Part shown: piece by piece, positions 24,865-35,109 of the stretch
Layout of the letters: each line of letters opens with the position of its first letter
Numbering within the stretch: position 1 is the first letter of the stretch
Source of the DNA: Limnanthes douglasii subsp. nivea
Taxonomy: Eukaryota > Streptophyta > Magnoliopsida > Brassicales > Limnanthaceae
Direction of reading: 5' to 3'
Assembly: GCA_036936605.1 (NCBI GenBank)
Contig: JAUPFV010000005.1
Coordinates: 2,035,670 to 2,099,669 of the forward strand
Length of the DNA stretch: 64,000 nucleotides
Translations under genes and position numbers: made by a program
The notes under the pieces: generated by a model
Told to the model about the DNA's origin: nothing
The model's database searches: none
What the model saw: only the letters and a program-made list of their open reading frames with translations

Positions 24865-26242
24865 TATTTTAGGTGGATCTATGTTTATGTTCGAGTTAAA
24901 ATATATATATTATATTCGATTTATTGATTTAATATATATATTATATGAGTAACAAATTATATTGAGGATTTAAGTGGGTATTATTTAAAATTTTGTGTTT
25001 TGATGTTGATTTTCTCAAATAATCACGATTAGTCAAAGTGGGATGTAGATTTGAAATAAAATAAGAGTTAAGTGACCTAAAATATGGTTGTTAGATTTCT
25101 AGTGGTAGATACAATGTTAGGCTTAAATCGCTGTCTAGTCCCTTGACTATCACGTTTTCTGTCATTTAGTCTTTTGACTAAAAAATTACTGATGAGGGTC
25201 CTTCGACTATCCAATTTTCTTTCATTCAGTCCTTCGACTTTAAAATCACCGGTGAGGGTCCTTGGACTTTGAAAAATCTATAAATTTAGTCCCTGAATCT
25301 AAGAAAAAAACCCCAAATCATGTACTAAATTTATAAATTTTTGCAAAGTTCAGGGACCCTCACAGGTGATTTTAAAGTCGAAGGACTAAATGAAAGAAAA
25401 TGGAATAGTCGAAGGACCCTCCATAGTGATTTTTTAGTCGAGGGACTGAATGAAAGAAAACGTGATAGTCGAGGGACTATTTCCTGATTTAAGCCTTTCT
25501 ACGTATTACAGATAATGATTTATTTATCTTAAATTATTTAAATTTAAATTTATAGCCAAATATACTTGTAACTGATTCTCTTTTATATTTAAGTTTTTGG
25601 ATTATTGATGGATCAATATTTTCGGTCTAATGTAATAAGGAAGGATAAGGTTTATATTGTCTAAAGCACTTTTAACATTGGTCAAACCATTATTTATCTC
25701 TGTGAATACGTTTGGTATCTTTTCGAGACTGTATTTTTTCTAAGACTGTTTATGGCCCCGCTTCTTTGGATGATGTATCGTCAATTTGTCTTGAGTAGCC
25801 CTTTTAAAATTTGGCGAATGATAAAGCAGGGATTGTGATACATTTAAAGAGTATTACTTTAGCTTCGCTCCGCTCTTTTTATTATGTAATTTTTTCTTTG
25901 GCCGAGTGTGGTAGAGATTGTTAAGTAGCTTTTTAGTCTTTGATGAAATATGAGGGAGAAATATGAATTATTTGTTATATTTTTTTGTTATTTTTCCATC
26001 GAATAACTTAATTTATACCTCTAACTTTACATTTTTTGTTACAGTTTTGAGTAGTGCCTTATTCTTTTGTGAAAATTAAGCTAAGGGCTAAAATATTTTG
26101 GTTTCTTTATATAACTAGAGCTGACAATATCGAAAAAGTTAGTTTATTCCTCTTTTGTAAATTTGCTTCTTTTTTTAGCTATTTATTATATTTGAAGTTT
26201 AATCTTTGGTTTGTAAAATTTAGAGAAAAAGAGAAAAATATC
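24865..26242 (+). repeat. Diverged repeat R2, with a MITE inside
   Basis: Second member of the R1/R2 pair, in the same orientation. The extra 378 bp at 25119-25496, absent from R1, is a foldback element. Confidence 0.7.
25119..25496. mobile_element. 378-bp foldback MITE
   Basis: Long terminal inverted repeats of about 175 bp each, at high but imperfect identity. The left end is 'aggcttaaatc' and the right end 'gatttaagcct'. Each arm holds two approximate 60-bp subrepeats built from 'gactatc.cgttttctttc' and 'gagggtcctt'. Only about 30 bp separate the arms and no protein is encoded, so it would depend on a transposase from elsewhere. The paralogous R1 lacks it. I could not find a clear target duplication, so the superfamily is unassigned. 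Confidence 0.85.
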
Positions 26243-26579
26243 GGAGCGTATGATTGCCAGAACTATCAGATTACTCATTCCAACGGGTGTAAAAGTTTGG
26301 TGGAAAATGGTTTCTCAAACCTCTCACTCAGTTCACATTTGTGTTAAATAAATAAGGTTATATTAGTGAAGAAAGCAAAGTTGTTACCTCTTGTTGTTCT
26401 GTTTGTAGTACCCCTGATCATTTTGTTCTTCTGGTTGATGATGTTTCTTCTACAACTGGTGGTCCTCCACATACCTTATTATTTTCATAGAATGCTCTAC
26501 TCGCCAACCATGTTGAACATATTATCAGAAGGATTATTTATCTTGCCATATTTATCGATATAGTTTTTTAAAAGAATGT

Positions 26580-27100
26580 GAGCACAAACGAGTTAATTGT
26601 TCTATTCCTGAGGATGTTACCATCAAGTTTCCCGTGAATGGGTATAATTTATTTGATGTCCGCTATCATGAAGTGGTAATGGGTATAATTCATTTGATGT
26701 CTGCTATGATGAAGTGGTATTCTTCAATTTTATGCTTGATCAAGGACTTTGTTTTCTGCCTACGGAAGAACTTGTCGAGTTTTTCCAAGATACTCACATT
26801 TTTCCATCTCAACTTGTTCCAAACTACCAGAGTATACTCATATTTGTTTTCATACTATTGACAAAGGTCGGTCAACGTTTTTTGAGATATGAATTTTTTG
26901 TTTCTCATAGAATATGTGGTCACAAGACTAGTGCCTATTTTCATTTTACCATGGAATATTTAGCAAAAAGTAGTGTTGATTTCTTTATTTCTAACAAAAA
27001 ATAGAAAAATAAGTTTGTTTTGTATCTGGTAATTTGACACTAAACTTGTTTATGTGAAGCCCTCACTTAGGAGGGATTGGTCCGACAAGCGTAAGTTCCA
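26580..27100 (+). pseudogene. Fossil of a Tat antisense-type ORF
   Basis: Plus-strand pieces match the antisense ORF of the young Tat family in order: 'IPEDVTIKF' (compare 'IPENVKIRI'), then 'FFNFMLDQGL' (compare 'FFTELLNWGL'), then 'EELVEFFQDTHIFPSQLVPN' (compare 'EIVRYFHLVKICPSQLSPN'), and near 27060 'KPSLRRDWSDKRK' (compare 'NPSLLRSRWRSDRK'), which is where the intron begins in the young copies. A 41-bp tandem duplication at 26638-26719 shifts the frame. The copy is clearly diverged, so it belongs to an older family. Confidence 0.65.
26638..26719 (+). repeat. 41-bp tandem duplication
   Basis: 'atgggtataatt.atttgatg' to 'gaagtggta' occurs at 26638-26678 and again at 26679-26719, with three differences. 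It breaks the reading frame of the antisense-type ORF fossil. Confidence 0.9.
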
Positions 27101-28039
27101 TTTGTTTAGCCTCTTTTTGCTTTGATTTTTTTCCTTGTACTTCTGTTTTTAGCTTCGGATAGTAAGGATATTCCTTATCTTTGTTGTGAGAAAAATAAGA
27201 AAAACATTCTTGTTGTATCAAGACATCTCTCCTCAAAACCTACCCCTCAAGCATCTGATATTAATATTGTAGTGCTTACTAACTTAACCATCATCTTAGT
27301 CATTGTGGCTGAAAGGGTGAATCTTAAAGAAGATGTGGTGGAGACTACTAAATGTTCTATAACTCTTATTGGATTTTTAACACTTTTTTCTAATGAATTT
27401 TCTATAATGACTCCAAAAACCTTACGTACTCTCTTAACCAATGTTAATGAAAATTATTATAAGGCTATTTAAAATATATTATATTTATCTCTTCGTGAAG
27501 TTAGTTTCTCAACTTCCCATATCTGTTTAAGTTCAAGTTTTGCTTAGCCCGTTCATGATAATTATGATTTTATTCAACTATGATGTTTTTTAGGATTAAG
27601 TTCCTAATAATCTTTCACAATTTGTGGCACTAGCCGGTCAAATTCCTCTTCTTTTTCATATTTCTTCTTTAGAGATCGCTCAAAGGCCATTTACCTTATA
27701 AGTAAAGGTAAACTTATACTTGTCATTTTCCTCGTTGTGTTATCATGTACAGTTTATTTATTATATGAGAATTACTAAGTATTTTGTATGATTATTGTTT
27801 TTTCCAGTTCATTCTTACTGGGTTAACCATGTTGTATCAAGACAATATTAATAATACCACTCAAGACAAAAAAAAAATTCTCTTAAAAGTGATTCAGAAG
27901 AGACTATTAGAGTTAAGTACAAATTAATGATTGAACTTGGGGCTACCCGTGAGGGAAATAGGTTGCTGATTACTTTATGCATATGTCGATTTTATATTTT
28001 ATCGGAAAATCAAACACAATCAGAAGGATAAGTTCCATG
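27101..28039 (+). other. Possible continuation of the antisense-type fossil
   Basis: An open stretch of 116 codons at 27122-27472 lies where exon 2 of the Tat antisense ORF would follow, but I see no convincing residue match. The rest is AT-rich and unrecognised. Confidence 0.25.
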
Positions 28040-28710
28040 AAGTTTGATCTTGATAAATTCATCAACGATGATTACTTTAATCTCTCGATAATTAATATAA
28101 GAGCTTTATTTATATATAATGAGACTTTATATTGCCATTGATGAGAAAGTTCAAAGATGGTTGATGACAATTTATTATCCACGACGTGTAGTGTTCTAAT
28201 TTTGAGTTTCGGGAATGAGTTAATTCAAGAAGTGTTTCAAATGTGTCTACATCCATTGTGATTTGGAGTAGGTTGTACGATATTTATAGGAAAAAAAATC
28301 TTCATCAAATAGATTGTATCTTGAGAATAGGTTACACGCACTAGAAATATACGGTATTAAGGATATCCTAACACACTTATATTATTTTAATAAAATTACC
28401 TTTAATTTAATAGTTGTTGGATTCAAGATTGATGACAAAGTTCAAACAATTATTTTCTTAAATTTTTTACCTATATGGTATAAGATCTTTTGTTAAAACC
28501 ATATTCTATGACAACGAGTCACTTATAATATCTTAAGTGTGAAGTGCATTAAAATTTAAAATATCTTCAAAAGAAGACCGGTTGGAAGAGTGACTAAGAT
28601 GACCAAGGACTGATTATAAGAGGAATGTGAGAAATGATACATTAAGTGTTGTCTGATCGGATCAGGCTACCATCATCCGCTTAAATGTACATGTGAAATA
28701 ATTTTGTAAG
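28040..28710 (+). pseudogene. Copia gag fragment, Tork-like
   Basis: Around 28310-28495 the plus strand reads 'YLENRLHALEIYG', 'HLYYFNKITFNLIVVGFKID' and 'FLNFLPIWYKIF'. These match the Gag helix pattern of Tork-type Copia ('LxxxLxxLxMxEG', 'HxxxFxxLxxxLxxxGxxIxDE', 'LxSLPxSYxxF'). Flanking pieces are frameshifted. A plus-strand protease/integrase fragment of the same type sits at 44330-44655, beyond the nested Tat block, and may be the other half of this element. Confidence 0.6.
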
Positions 28711-29639
28711 TTGTTGAGAATATGAGGTGTTTAATTTAAAATTACATTATTTTACATATTTTGATATAAAAAAAACTAATGTCGAACCTTCTTATGGGTT
28801 ATCATAACCAAATGTAAAGGCTGATGTTTGGTTCAAAAATCATACGCTTAGGCCACACATATGTTTTAGGATCATGAGAAAGTAAAAAAATTTATACTCA
28901 AACTCATTTATCGTGCAAGATGATTGGTGTTCGAAATAATAAGTCATATAACATGATTTGATGCTCTAGCTTATATGATTTTTAACATAGTTAATACTTA
29001 AACTCTGAGGTCATGCATTATATTTGGTGCTCGGGCAGGAGAGTGTAGTGCACGATTGATACTCAGACATGGAATTTATGTATCATGTTGGATGCTTGTC
29101 ATGAGAGCCACAATGCACAATGAAGGCTTGAACATATTAGTAACCCAACATATTGGGTGCTCGGGCGTCGAGTCATATCACACAATAGATGTTGAGACGT
29201 TAGTCATAAATTCTGTTGAATATCATGACTCGAAAGTTAATAACGGTCTTGAGACTTCTTGTTAAGATAAAATAGTTTGAATCCATGGATCGGAGGCAAT
29301 GAGAGGGTTATCAGGTCGTCTAACACAATTTGACGCTTCAACTCGGATGTGGTGTTGGGGTGCTTGGGTTGCTTAACTCAATTAGATGTTATGGCTAAGA
29401 TGTTAGTGTGCAATATATATTATAAAATAGAAATATTTATGATTATGTATAATATTGAATCATATAGATTGATGATCTAATATCTCATTAAAAACTATTT
29501 TCACCACCAAAGTCAAGAAGAACAGACCAACAATACAAAACATGTAATGATATAACTAAAAGCTTACAGTTATTTGAAAGTTAAAATTTTAGTGTAAATA
29601 ACACTAAAACAATTATATGATATAGTGTATATACTTAGG
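28711..29639. other. No gene recognised
   Basis: May include decayed Copia protease sequence ('ADVWF' near 28825). Words such as 'attggtgctcgg' recur near 29025 and 29150. The open frame at 29056-29265 resembles nothing I know. Confidence 0.35.
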
Positions 29640-30010
29640 AAATTTTTAGTTTCAGGTGTTCGCTATTCTAAGGGTGGGGTAGAATTTCTTTCTATATCAA
29701 CGAACTTGCAAGTGTCAGGTTTGACCTTAGTTTGTCCAGGGCTTTGTCTTTTGTGTTTCATGTTAGACATTTATGAAATGTTATTTTAGAGTTGTACATG
29801 TTGTGTAACATTGTTCGATAATGCTCCATTAAGAGGTGCATTTTTATTTGTTTTCTTTGATAAAGTCTAGGTCGATGTTTCAGCTTTCCATGTTTAATCC
29901 TTCATCATAGTTTGGTTCAAAAGGAAGACAAGTATCTCTAATGATACGAGTGCCTCCATCTCATAGACTAGGGTGAATGGATTCTCTAACATAATTCTCA
30001 TCGGTATGGT
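29640..30010 (-). pseudogene. Integrase C-terminal fragment of an old Tat element
   Basis: Minus-strand pieces match the integrase end of the young Tat: 'PFTLVYEMEALVS' near 29970 (compare 'PFALVYGMDAVAP') and 'KPDTCKFVDIERN' near 29680 (compare 'KPGTYWLEDKDGR'). Stops and frameshifts abound. Confidence 0.6.
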
Positions 30011-30039
30011 ATGGTATTAACGTGTTCACCGTGTTGAAA

Positions 30040-30490
30040 TAGGTTACGAATAAAAAAATAGTAGAGTTTTCGATTAGCACTTGGAGATAAATGAAGATTA
30101 GAGATATAAAGTAGAAGAATAAAATAGATGATGAATAATTAGAATACGATCATAGTATTGCCAGGTGCACATCAAAATGAGCCTCTCAACTTCATAATTT
30201 GAATTTCCCATTTATAGTTAGGTTAAAGTTGTAACAATTTCATTAATTAGATATTAAATTCAAATTATACACACTTTAACAAGTATTAATGATTTATTTT
30301 ACAATTTAAGTGTGTTCACAAATTTCTTATAGAATAAATTCTGGTCATTTACATATAGTAGCGAATACGTGAGCTTCTTTATAATATTTGGTCTCGGATA
30401 AATCACATGTCGAACTTGGTAAAATCTCAGGTTCATACATGATACAAATCTAGCTCGTATCAGGTATAACCATAATATTTATTTCACGAA
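30040..30490 (-). repeat. LTR-like segment L1 of an old Tat family
   Basis: Shares ordered blocks with 30790-31230 and 43890-44320: 'gagataaa', 'catttatagttaggtta', 'ttttcacaaa/gtgttcacaaatttctta', a 'gtagcg..tac.tgag' block and a terminal 'caggttcat....tacaaatct'. Boundaries are approximate. Confidence 0.5.
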
Positions 30491-30789
30491 TTCTATCAAA
30501 TTCCAACTAAACCCTCGAGGGTGCGGTGTAGCCCGACTGTGCTTGGTTGGTTAAAAATGTCTAGCTTGATCATTTGGTCTATGAAAAAATTGGCTAGTCT
30601 CTTGTTTGTAACTCCTTTGAGTTGCTTGGGGTTAAGATAATGGCGACATTGTACCCGCAAAATATGTTATGTCGAAGAAATTGTATAACCACTTCAAAAT
30701 TAATCTGTTACGACTAAAAAAACCTGGTGTGTTTGGATTATGTTTAACTTAATGAAATAGATTCCGGATGAGGATAATTATGCCATTAA
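30491..30789. other. Spacer between L1 and L2
   Basis: No gene. Contains 'ataatggcgacattgtaccc' near 30640, which begins like the TGGCGAC primer sites of Tat elements, but it is not next to an LTR end I can define. Confidence 0.3.
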
Positions 30790-31237
30790 GCTAGTACGTG
30801 TAGGTAGATAGAATTTCAAATAGAGATAAAAAGAATATAATAGATGAGGAATAAAAAAAGTAGAATATTAGTACTTTCATGTGCGCATAGAAACGAGGAC
30901 CCCGGGATCCTAGTTTAGTTTCTCATATACAATAATGTTACAATTTTAACAGGCATATTAAGTACATAGTAAGTACCTTTTATGTTACATGTTGACTGAC
31001 ATTAAATGAGTTATTTATTGTTTTAGGTTGTTCTCAGACCCTTTATAGATTAAGATTCAGTCATGATACATATAGTAGCGCTTACCCGAGATCCTTGATA
31101 ATGTTCAAGAAGATTACATACCAAGCTCAAGAAAAACTTGGGTTCAGGAATGGTACAAATCTGCCTTGTATAAAAGTCGTTTTCCTTGAGTGTTTTTGCT
31201 AGAACCCTCATTATATCTAAGACATATATGTATAAAG
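30790..31237 (-). repeat. LTR-like segment L2 of an old Tat family
   Basis: Homologous to L1 and to 43890-44320. Its right end is interrupted by the young Tat element, whose LTR begins at 31238. Confidence 0.5.
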
Positions 31238-31720
31238 TGGTGTGGATAAAAGTAGCCTGAGGGTAGGCTGGTAATTTCAAGTGGAGTTTTAGGGCGGTGT
31301 AAGGGTGTTTCACGGTGGTGTGGTGGTGTTTACGGGTGTTTCAAAGTGTTTCAAGGGTGGAGAGAGAATTAAGCAGCCTGGCAGCAGTTAATTTTTCTTA
31401 CCCATAGTTAATGCTGGTGGTTGGGTATTTATAGTATGATATTTGGGCCCTTATGGGCTTTCGGGTCAAGTTTAATGGACCCGGGTCATGTTTAAAGACC
31501 CAAGAGTTTTAAGCAGATGTGTAGGTAGCTTAGTCAGACAGTGATTAGGTTTTTTAGTACTTTAGTCATAGTTCGAACTGCCTTATGTTTGCAGTGTTCA
31601 AGATCATCTGTTCGGTTCAATCAGTGCTGTTCGAAGTGAAGTCATGGAGTCTGTCCGAATTTACGGGGTGATTTACTTTGGACTACCCTTCCGGGGAGCT
31701 CTTCGAATTCGGACTCATCA
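31238..31720 (-). repeat. Tat copy 1, 3' LTR
   Basis: 483 bp, tggtgtgg...actcatca. The minus strand carries a TATA box (CTATAAATA, near 31425-31433) in the conserved block that also appears in the solo LTRs. Confidence 0.96.
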
Positions 31721-31736
31721 GGAGCCCCTTTTTTAG
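31721..31736 (-). other. Tat copy 1 polypurine tract
   Basis: The minus strand reads CTAAAAAAGGGGCTCC directly before the 3' LTR. It confirms that the minus strand is the sense strand of the element. Confidence 0.85.
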
Positions 31737-31869
31737 GTATTTGAACAAGTGTCCTTGTTAAAGAACTGAAAAACAGTCCGATTGAAGAAGTGGTTTTCCA
31801 ATTCGAAGAGAATTGAGATAGGCCCGGACAGTCCAACCGTTATGAATTCCAAACGGTTCTTTGTCAGAG

Positions 31870-32060
31870 GTAGTGGGACACGTGTCACTCTCTGGTTGGT
31901 TACTTTTAGCCGTTTTTTCACCTTGAAAGTTGCACCACTTTCTCGAACAAGTTACTTCTTTAAGTGCTATTGATGACGTCAGCGCCGTTTTTAATCATTG
32001 CCCAACTTTTCGGATTCTCCTAGGAATCAAACCCTTTTTTACATTTACTATAAATTCCAT
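31870..32060 (+). promoter_or_regulatory. Likely promoter of the antisense ORF
   Basis: Plus-strand motifs in promoter order: a palindromic G-box (gacacgtgtc, 31877-31886), a TGACGTCA site (31974-31981; both are typical bZIP targets in plants), and a TATA box ctataaat (32048-32055). A pyrimidine-rich leader follows and the ATG is 95 bp after the TATA box. All three motifs and their spacing recur in copy 2 (59700, 59794, 59868). Promoter activity is inferred. Confidence 0.65.
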
Positions 32061-32150
32061 TTGTCTTTCACAGTCTCATTTTCACTTTTACTTCGCCATT
32101 TCACTCAAAACTTCATCTCTCTAAAACTTCAAACTTTCCTTAGTTGTTTT

Positions 32151-33482
32151 ATGTTCACAGCAAGAACAGCTCTAATCAAGGGTGGCTGGCTCAATCTTTC
32201 TTAACTAGAGAAAGCTCAAAGGGTTGAAAAAGAGAAAAGACTTGCAGCAGGGCTTCCAGCATCGCCGGTTGAGAAATCAGCCCCTTCAATCGAAGAGTCT
32301 GATAGAGGTTCGTCTTCTTCGAAAGGTACAAAACCTAGAAAACTCTTTCGATCAACACTTTCTCCCATCGTATCTGACTCTTCAGTTCAAGAGTCGATCC
32401 CTATCATCGAACCGGGGGTCACTGTTACAAGTGTCAGGAAGAAATCCACTTTTATTGCTATGGGGTCCGACTCCGACCATTCTCCAGACAAACTGACTAT
32501 AAAAAGACCAAGCAGATTGGTTAAGGGACTCTCTTCAAAAAATACCAGCGAGTCAGGGTCCGGGGCAGCTGTTAGGACTCTCCGGGAAAGGCCGGTTGGT
32601 TCGGAGGCTGGCAGTCCACTACCTCCCAAGGAAACCTCGACCTCAGAAACTCAAACTGAGGCGAGAACTCAAAAACATACATCTAGCCAACAGTCCGGAG
32701 GATCAGCTGTGCCAAGCTTCATCCCTCCCCGGGCTGTTTCTGCAGAAGCTCCCCCAACAGTAATGGAGGAGAGGATGGAAGACTCCACTGAGGAGGCCAG
32801 GTTTGAGTCCGAGTCTTCCGGACAAGCTGAAACTGCTATAGTTGTTGCCAAGAAAGGCAAAGAGGACTTGTATCTGAGGCGTCCGGATCTGCCGGAGAGC
32901 CTTGAAGGGAGAGTTGGGCCCTGTTTCACAAGGTAGAATTTAAGTATCTTTTGTCTTTGTTAAAAACCAAATACACGTTTATTCATACTAGAGACTTGGG
33001 ACGGCTTCGCACTAAGTGGGGGATCCCTGAAAACGTAAAGATCCGAATTTCCATCGATCCGGAGACCCCGATGGATTGCAAGAGAAACGAGATAGTCTTC
33101 TTTACGGAGCTACTCAATTGGGGACTCAGGTTCCCATTGGATCCAGAGATAGTGCGCTATTTCCATTTAGTCAAGATATGTCCATCACAGCTGAGCCCCA
33201 ACGGATGGTACACCTTGATGTCATGCATTATGGCCTCTAGGTTGTCCGGAATTCCTCTTCCAATGGAAGAGTTCGCCGCTGTTGCTAATCTGTGCAAACA
33301 CCACCAATTCCCTTTTTATCACTTTAATATGGGGAACAATTTGAAAGCCGTCGATGATCTCCTGGAGTCGGAGAATAAATGGAGGAGCCAGTTCTTGTTT
33401 ATAAGTGGCTCATGGGAGAATGGTAAGAAGATTAAGGTTGGGGAGAATCCTAGCCTTCTTCGAAGTAGATGGAGAAGCGATC
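32151..33482 (+). pseudogene. Tat antisense ORF, exon 1 (copy 1, broken)
   Basis: Plus-strand ORF lying in the 3' part of a minus-sense element. The ATG at 32151 is chosen because it is the first after the TATA box. Codon 18 is TAA (32202-32204), where copy 2 has GAA. A one-base loss near 32921-32925 shifts the frame. Otherwise it parallels copy 2. The N-terminal part is Ser/Thr/Pro-rich and disordered-looking. At 32951-33482 comes a folded domain with 'IPENVKI', 'FPLDPEIVRYF', 'PSQLSPNGWYTL' and 'NPSLLRSRWRSD'. It resembles the 'putative gypsy type transposon' domain (PF04195-like, from memory). Function is unknown. Exon 1 ends at a GT donor in phase with exon 2. Confidence 0.8.
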
Positions 33483-33562
33483 GTAAGTTCTTTCCTTAAG
33501 TTTCTGTTCGAATCTTCCCTTCCTTAAGCTTTCACTAACTAGTTATTCTTTTGTTTTGTTAG
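33483..33562 (+). other. Predicted intron in the antisense ORF (80 bp)
   Basis: Begins gtaagt, has a T-rich 3' end and closes with ttgttag. Removing it joins '...RSD' to 'QLPKEFGDYL' in frame. The same intron, 81 bp, is at 61304-61384 in copy 2. Without splicing the frame stops at 33497-33499. Confidence 0.85.
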
Positions 33563-35109
33563 AACTGCCAAAAGAGTTCGGAGACTATCTGAAAGCCGGA
33601 CAGGTCACCTGTGGCAAGATAAATGCATGGGCCGCAGAGAACTGGGAGAACCGGTTTCACAAGGCTTTCACTCCGGGGAACTTGGCGAGATCTCACCTGT
33701 GGAACACCACAGGTCGAAGGGATTTAACATGGGAGGAGTTCTCTACCCCTCCTGATGATGACATAGTGCTGAGAAGGTCTCATGAGCTAGATGGGACCCT
33801 TTTCCTTCCTGCCCGGGCCAAAGCCCCAAGTAAAATGAAGGGCCAGAAGAAGAAAGGGAGGAAAACAGCAGCGGATACGGAGAAAAAGGCTCCAACTGAC
33901 ACAGAGGTGCCAGTCCCGGCTCAAGTTGATGCAAAACTTCTTCAGGTGGTAGAAGTGGAAAGTAAGAAACACGGAGAGACTCCCTCAAAACCTTCAAGGG
34001 TCTCCAAACGAACTCGCAAGCAAATAAGCGATAGTGCTGACAGAGAGGTAAAAAAGAAGAAGACTTCTCAAGAAGAAGAGTTTGCTCTCCGGGATCCGGA
34101 GCCCACTTTCCCAATTGATCCAACGTTGGCTGAAGAGATCCCAGAGAATCTTAACGAAGGGATTCCAAGGGAACTCCATACTGATGAGATTGAAAGGGGA
34201 GAGATTAATATGGACGAAGTGGATGTCACCGGCCTGGGTCCTCTAGATGATTACTTTCTTGGTCTGTCAAGAGATGAGTTTGCTGGGCCATATGTTCCCC
34301 CAAGAAGCTCCAACACAGTAAACTTTAATGGCAGGACTTTCTTGGTTTCCAGCGAAAGGGACGTTATAGCTCATTCCCTCCTTAGCAACGTGCAACCAGT
34401 ACTTACCTTGGAAAGGCAGGTCCGGAGTCAGGCAGAGTCCATCAAAGAACTTAAGTCTGAGAAGGAGGCACTGTCCGAAGACCTCAGGACTGCCACCACT
34501 AAGGTCAACTTGCTCAAGGAGTCGAACGAACAGCTGAAGAAGAGTCAAAATGAAAGTAACACAAAAGTTGCCTCTTTAGAGAAAACCCTAGAAGATCTCC
34601 GGGCTAAGCTGTCCGAGTTGGAGAAGGACTTGAAAATCTCAAAAGATGAGACTGCAGCAAAAGAGAAGTTTGTCACCAATCTGACTACTGACAAACTTGC
34701 TTTAGAGAATGCAGTGACTCAGGCTGTTGACGAGAAAGATGCTCTGGTGAAGGATCAAGAGGCCATGATCAAGGCCAAAATCAACGCTTATGCCAGGGAG
34801 ATGATACGGAGTGAGGAATTATTGATTGAAAAGGTGAAGTCCGACATGGTCCTCCTATTTCACGAGAAGTTCCCGAAGAGGAGACTTGGGGACTTATGGC
34901 GTTACGTGGATGACGATGATCTCCCATATTGGACCATGGTTGATGAAGGGTACACTGATATATCCTCATCTGGTGACGAGGAGGAAACCGGAGAGAGTCC
35001 GGGTGAAGAAGAGGCTGACCCCAAAGGCAAGAAGGTCATTGAGGAAAAAAGCGATATCAAGACCAAGGGAACAGATAAGGGTGAGCCATCTTCAAAGGCT
35101 CCACCTTAG
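33563..35109 (+). CDS. Tat antisense ORF, exon 2 (copy 1)
   Basis: Open for 515 codons to a TAG at 35107-35109. First comes a conserved region ('NAWAAENWENRFHKAF', 'DLTWEEFS'). Two basic clusters that could be nuclear localisation signals follow ('KMKGQKKKGRK' and 'REVKKKKTSQ'), then an acidic segment and a 'GLGPLDDYFLGLSRDEF' block. A long coiled coil of about 150 residues runs from roughly residue 285 to 425 ('LERQVRSQAESIKELKSEKE' onward). The tail is acidic ('SSSGDEEETGESPGEEEADP'). Its layout resembles a structural or chromatin-associated protein more than an enzyme. It is nearly identical to exon 2 of copy 2, with the reading frame kept in both. The transcript would be complementary to the element's own genomic RNA. 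Confidence 0.8.

Noticed and set aside
30640..30660. Primer binding site TGGCGAC on the plus strand
   Set aside because: Only the first bases match and no LTR end adjoins it; kept as a remark only.
33743..34179. Minus-strand open frames across exon 2 of the antisense ORF
   Set aside because: Shadows; the plus-strand frame is conserved between copies and has sensible protein structure.
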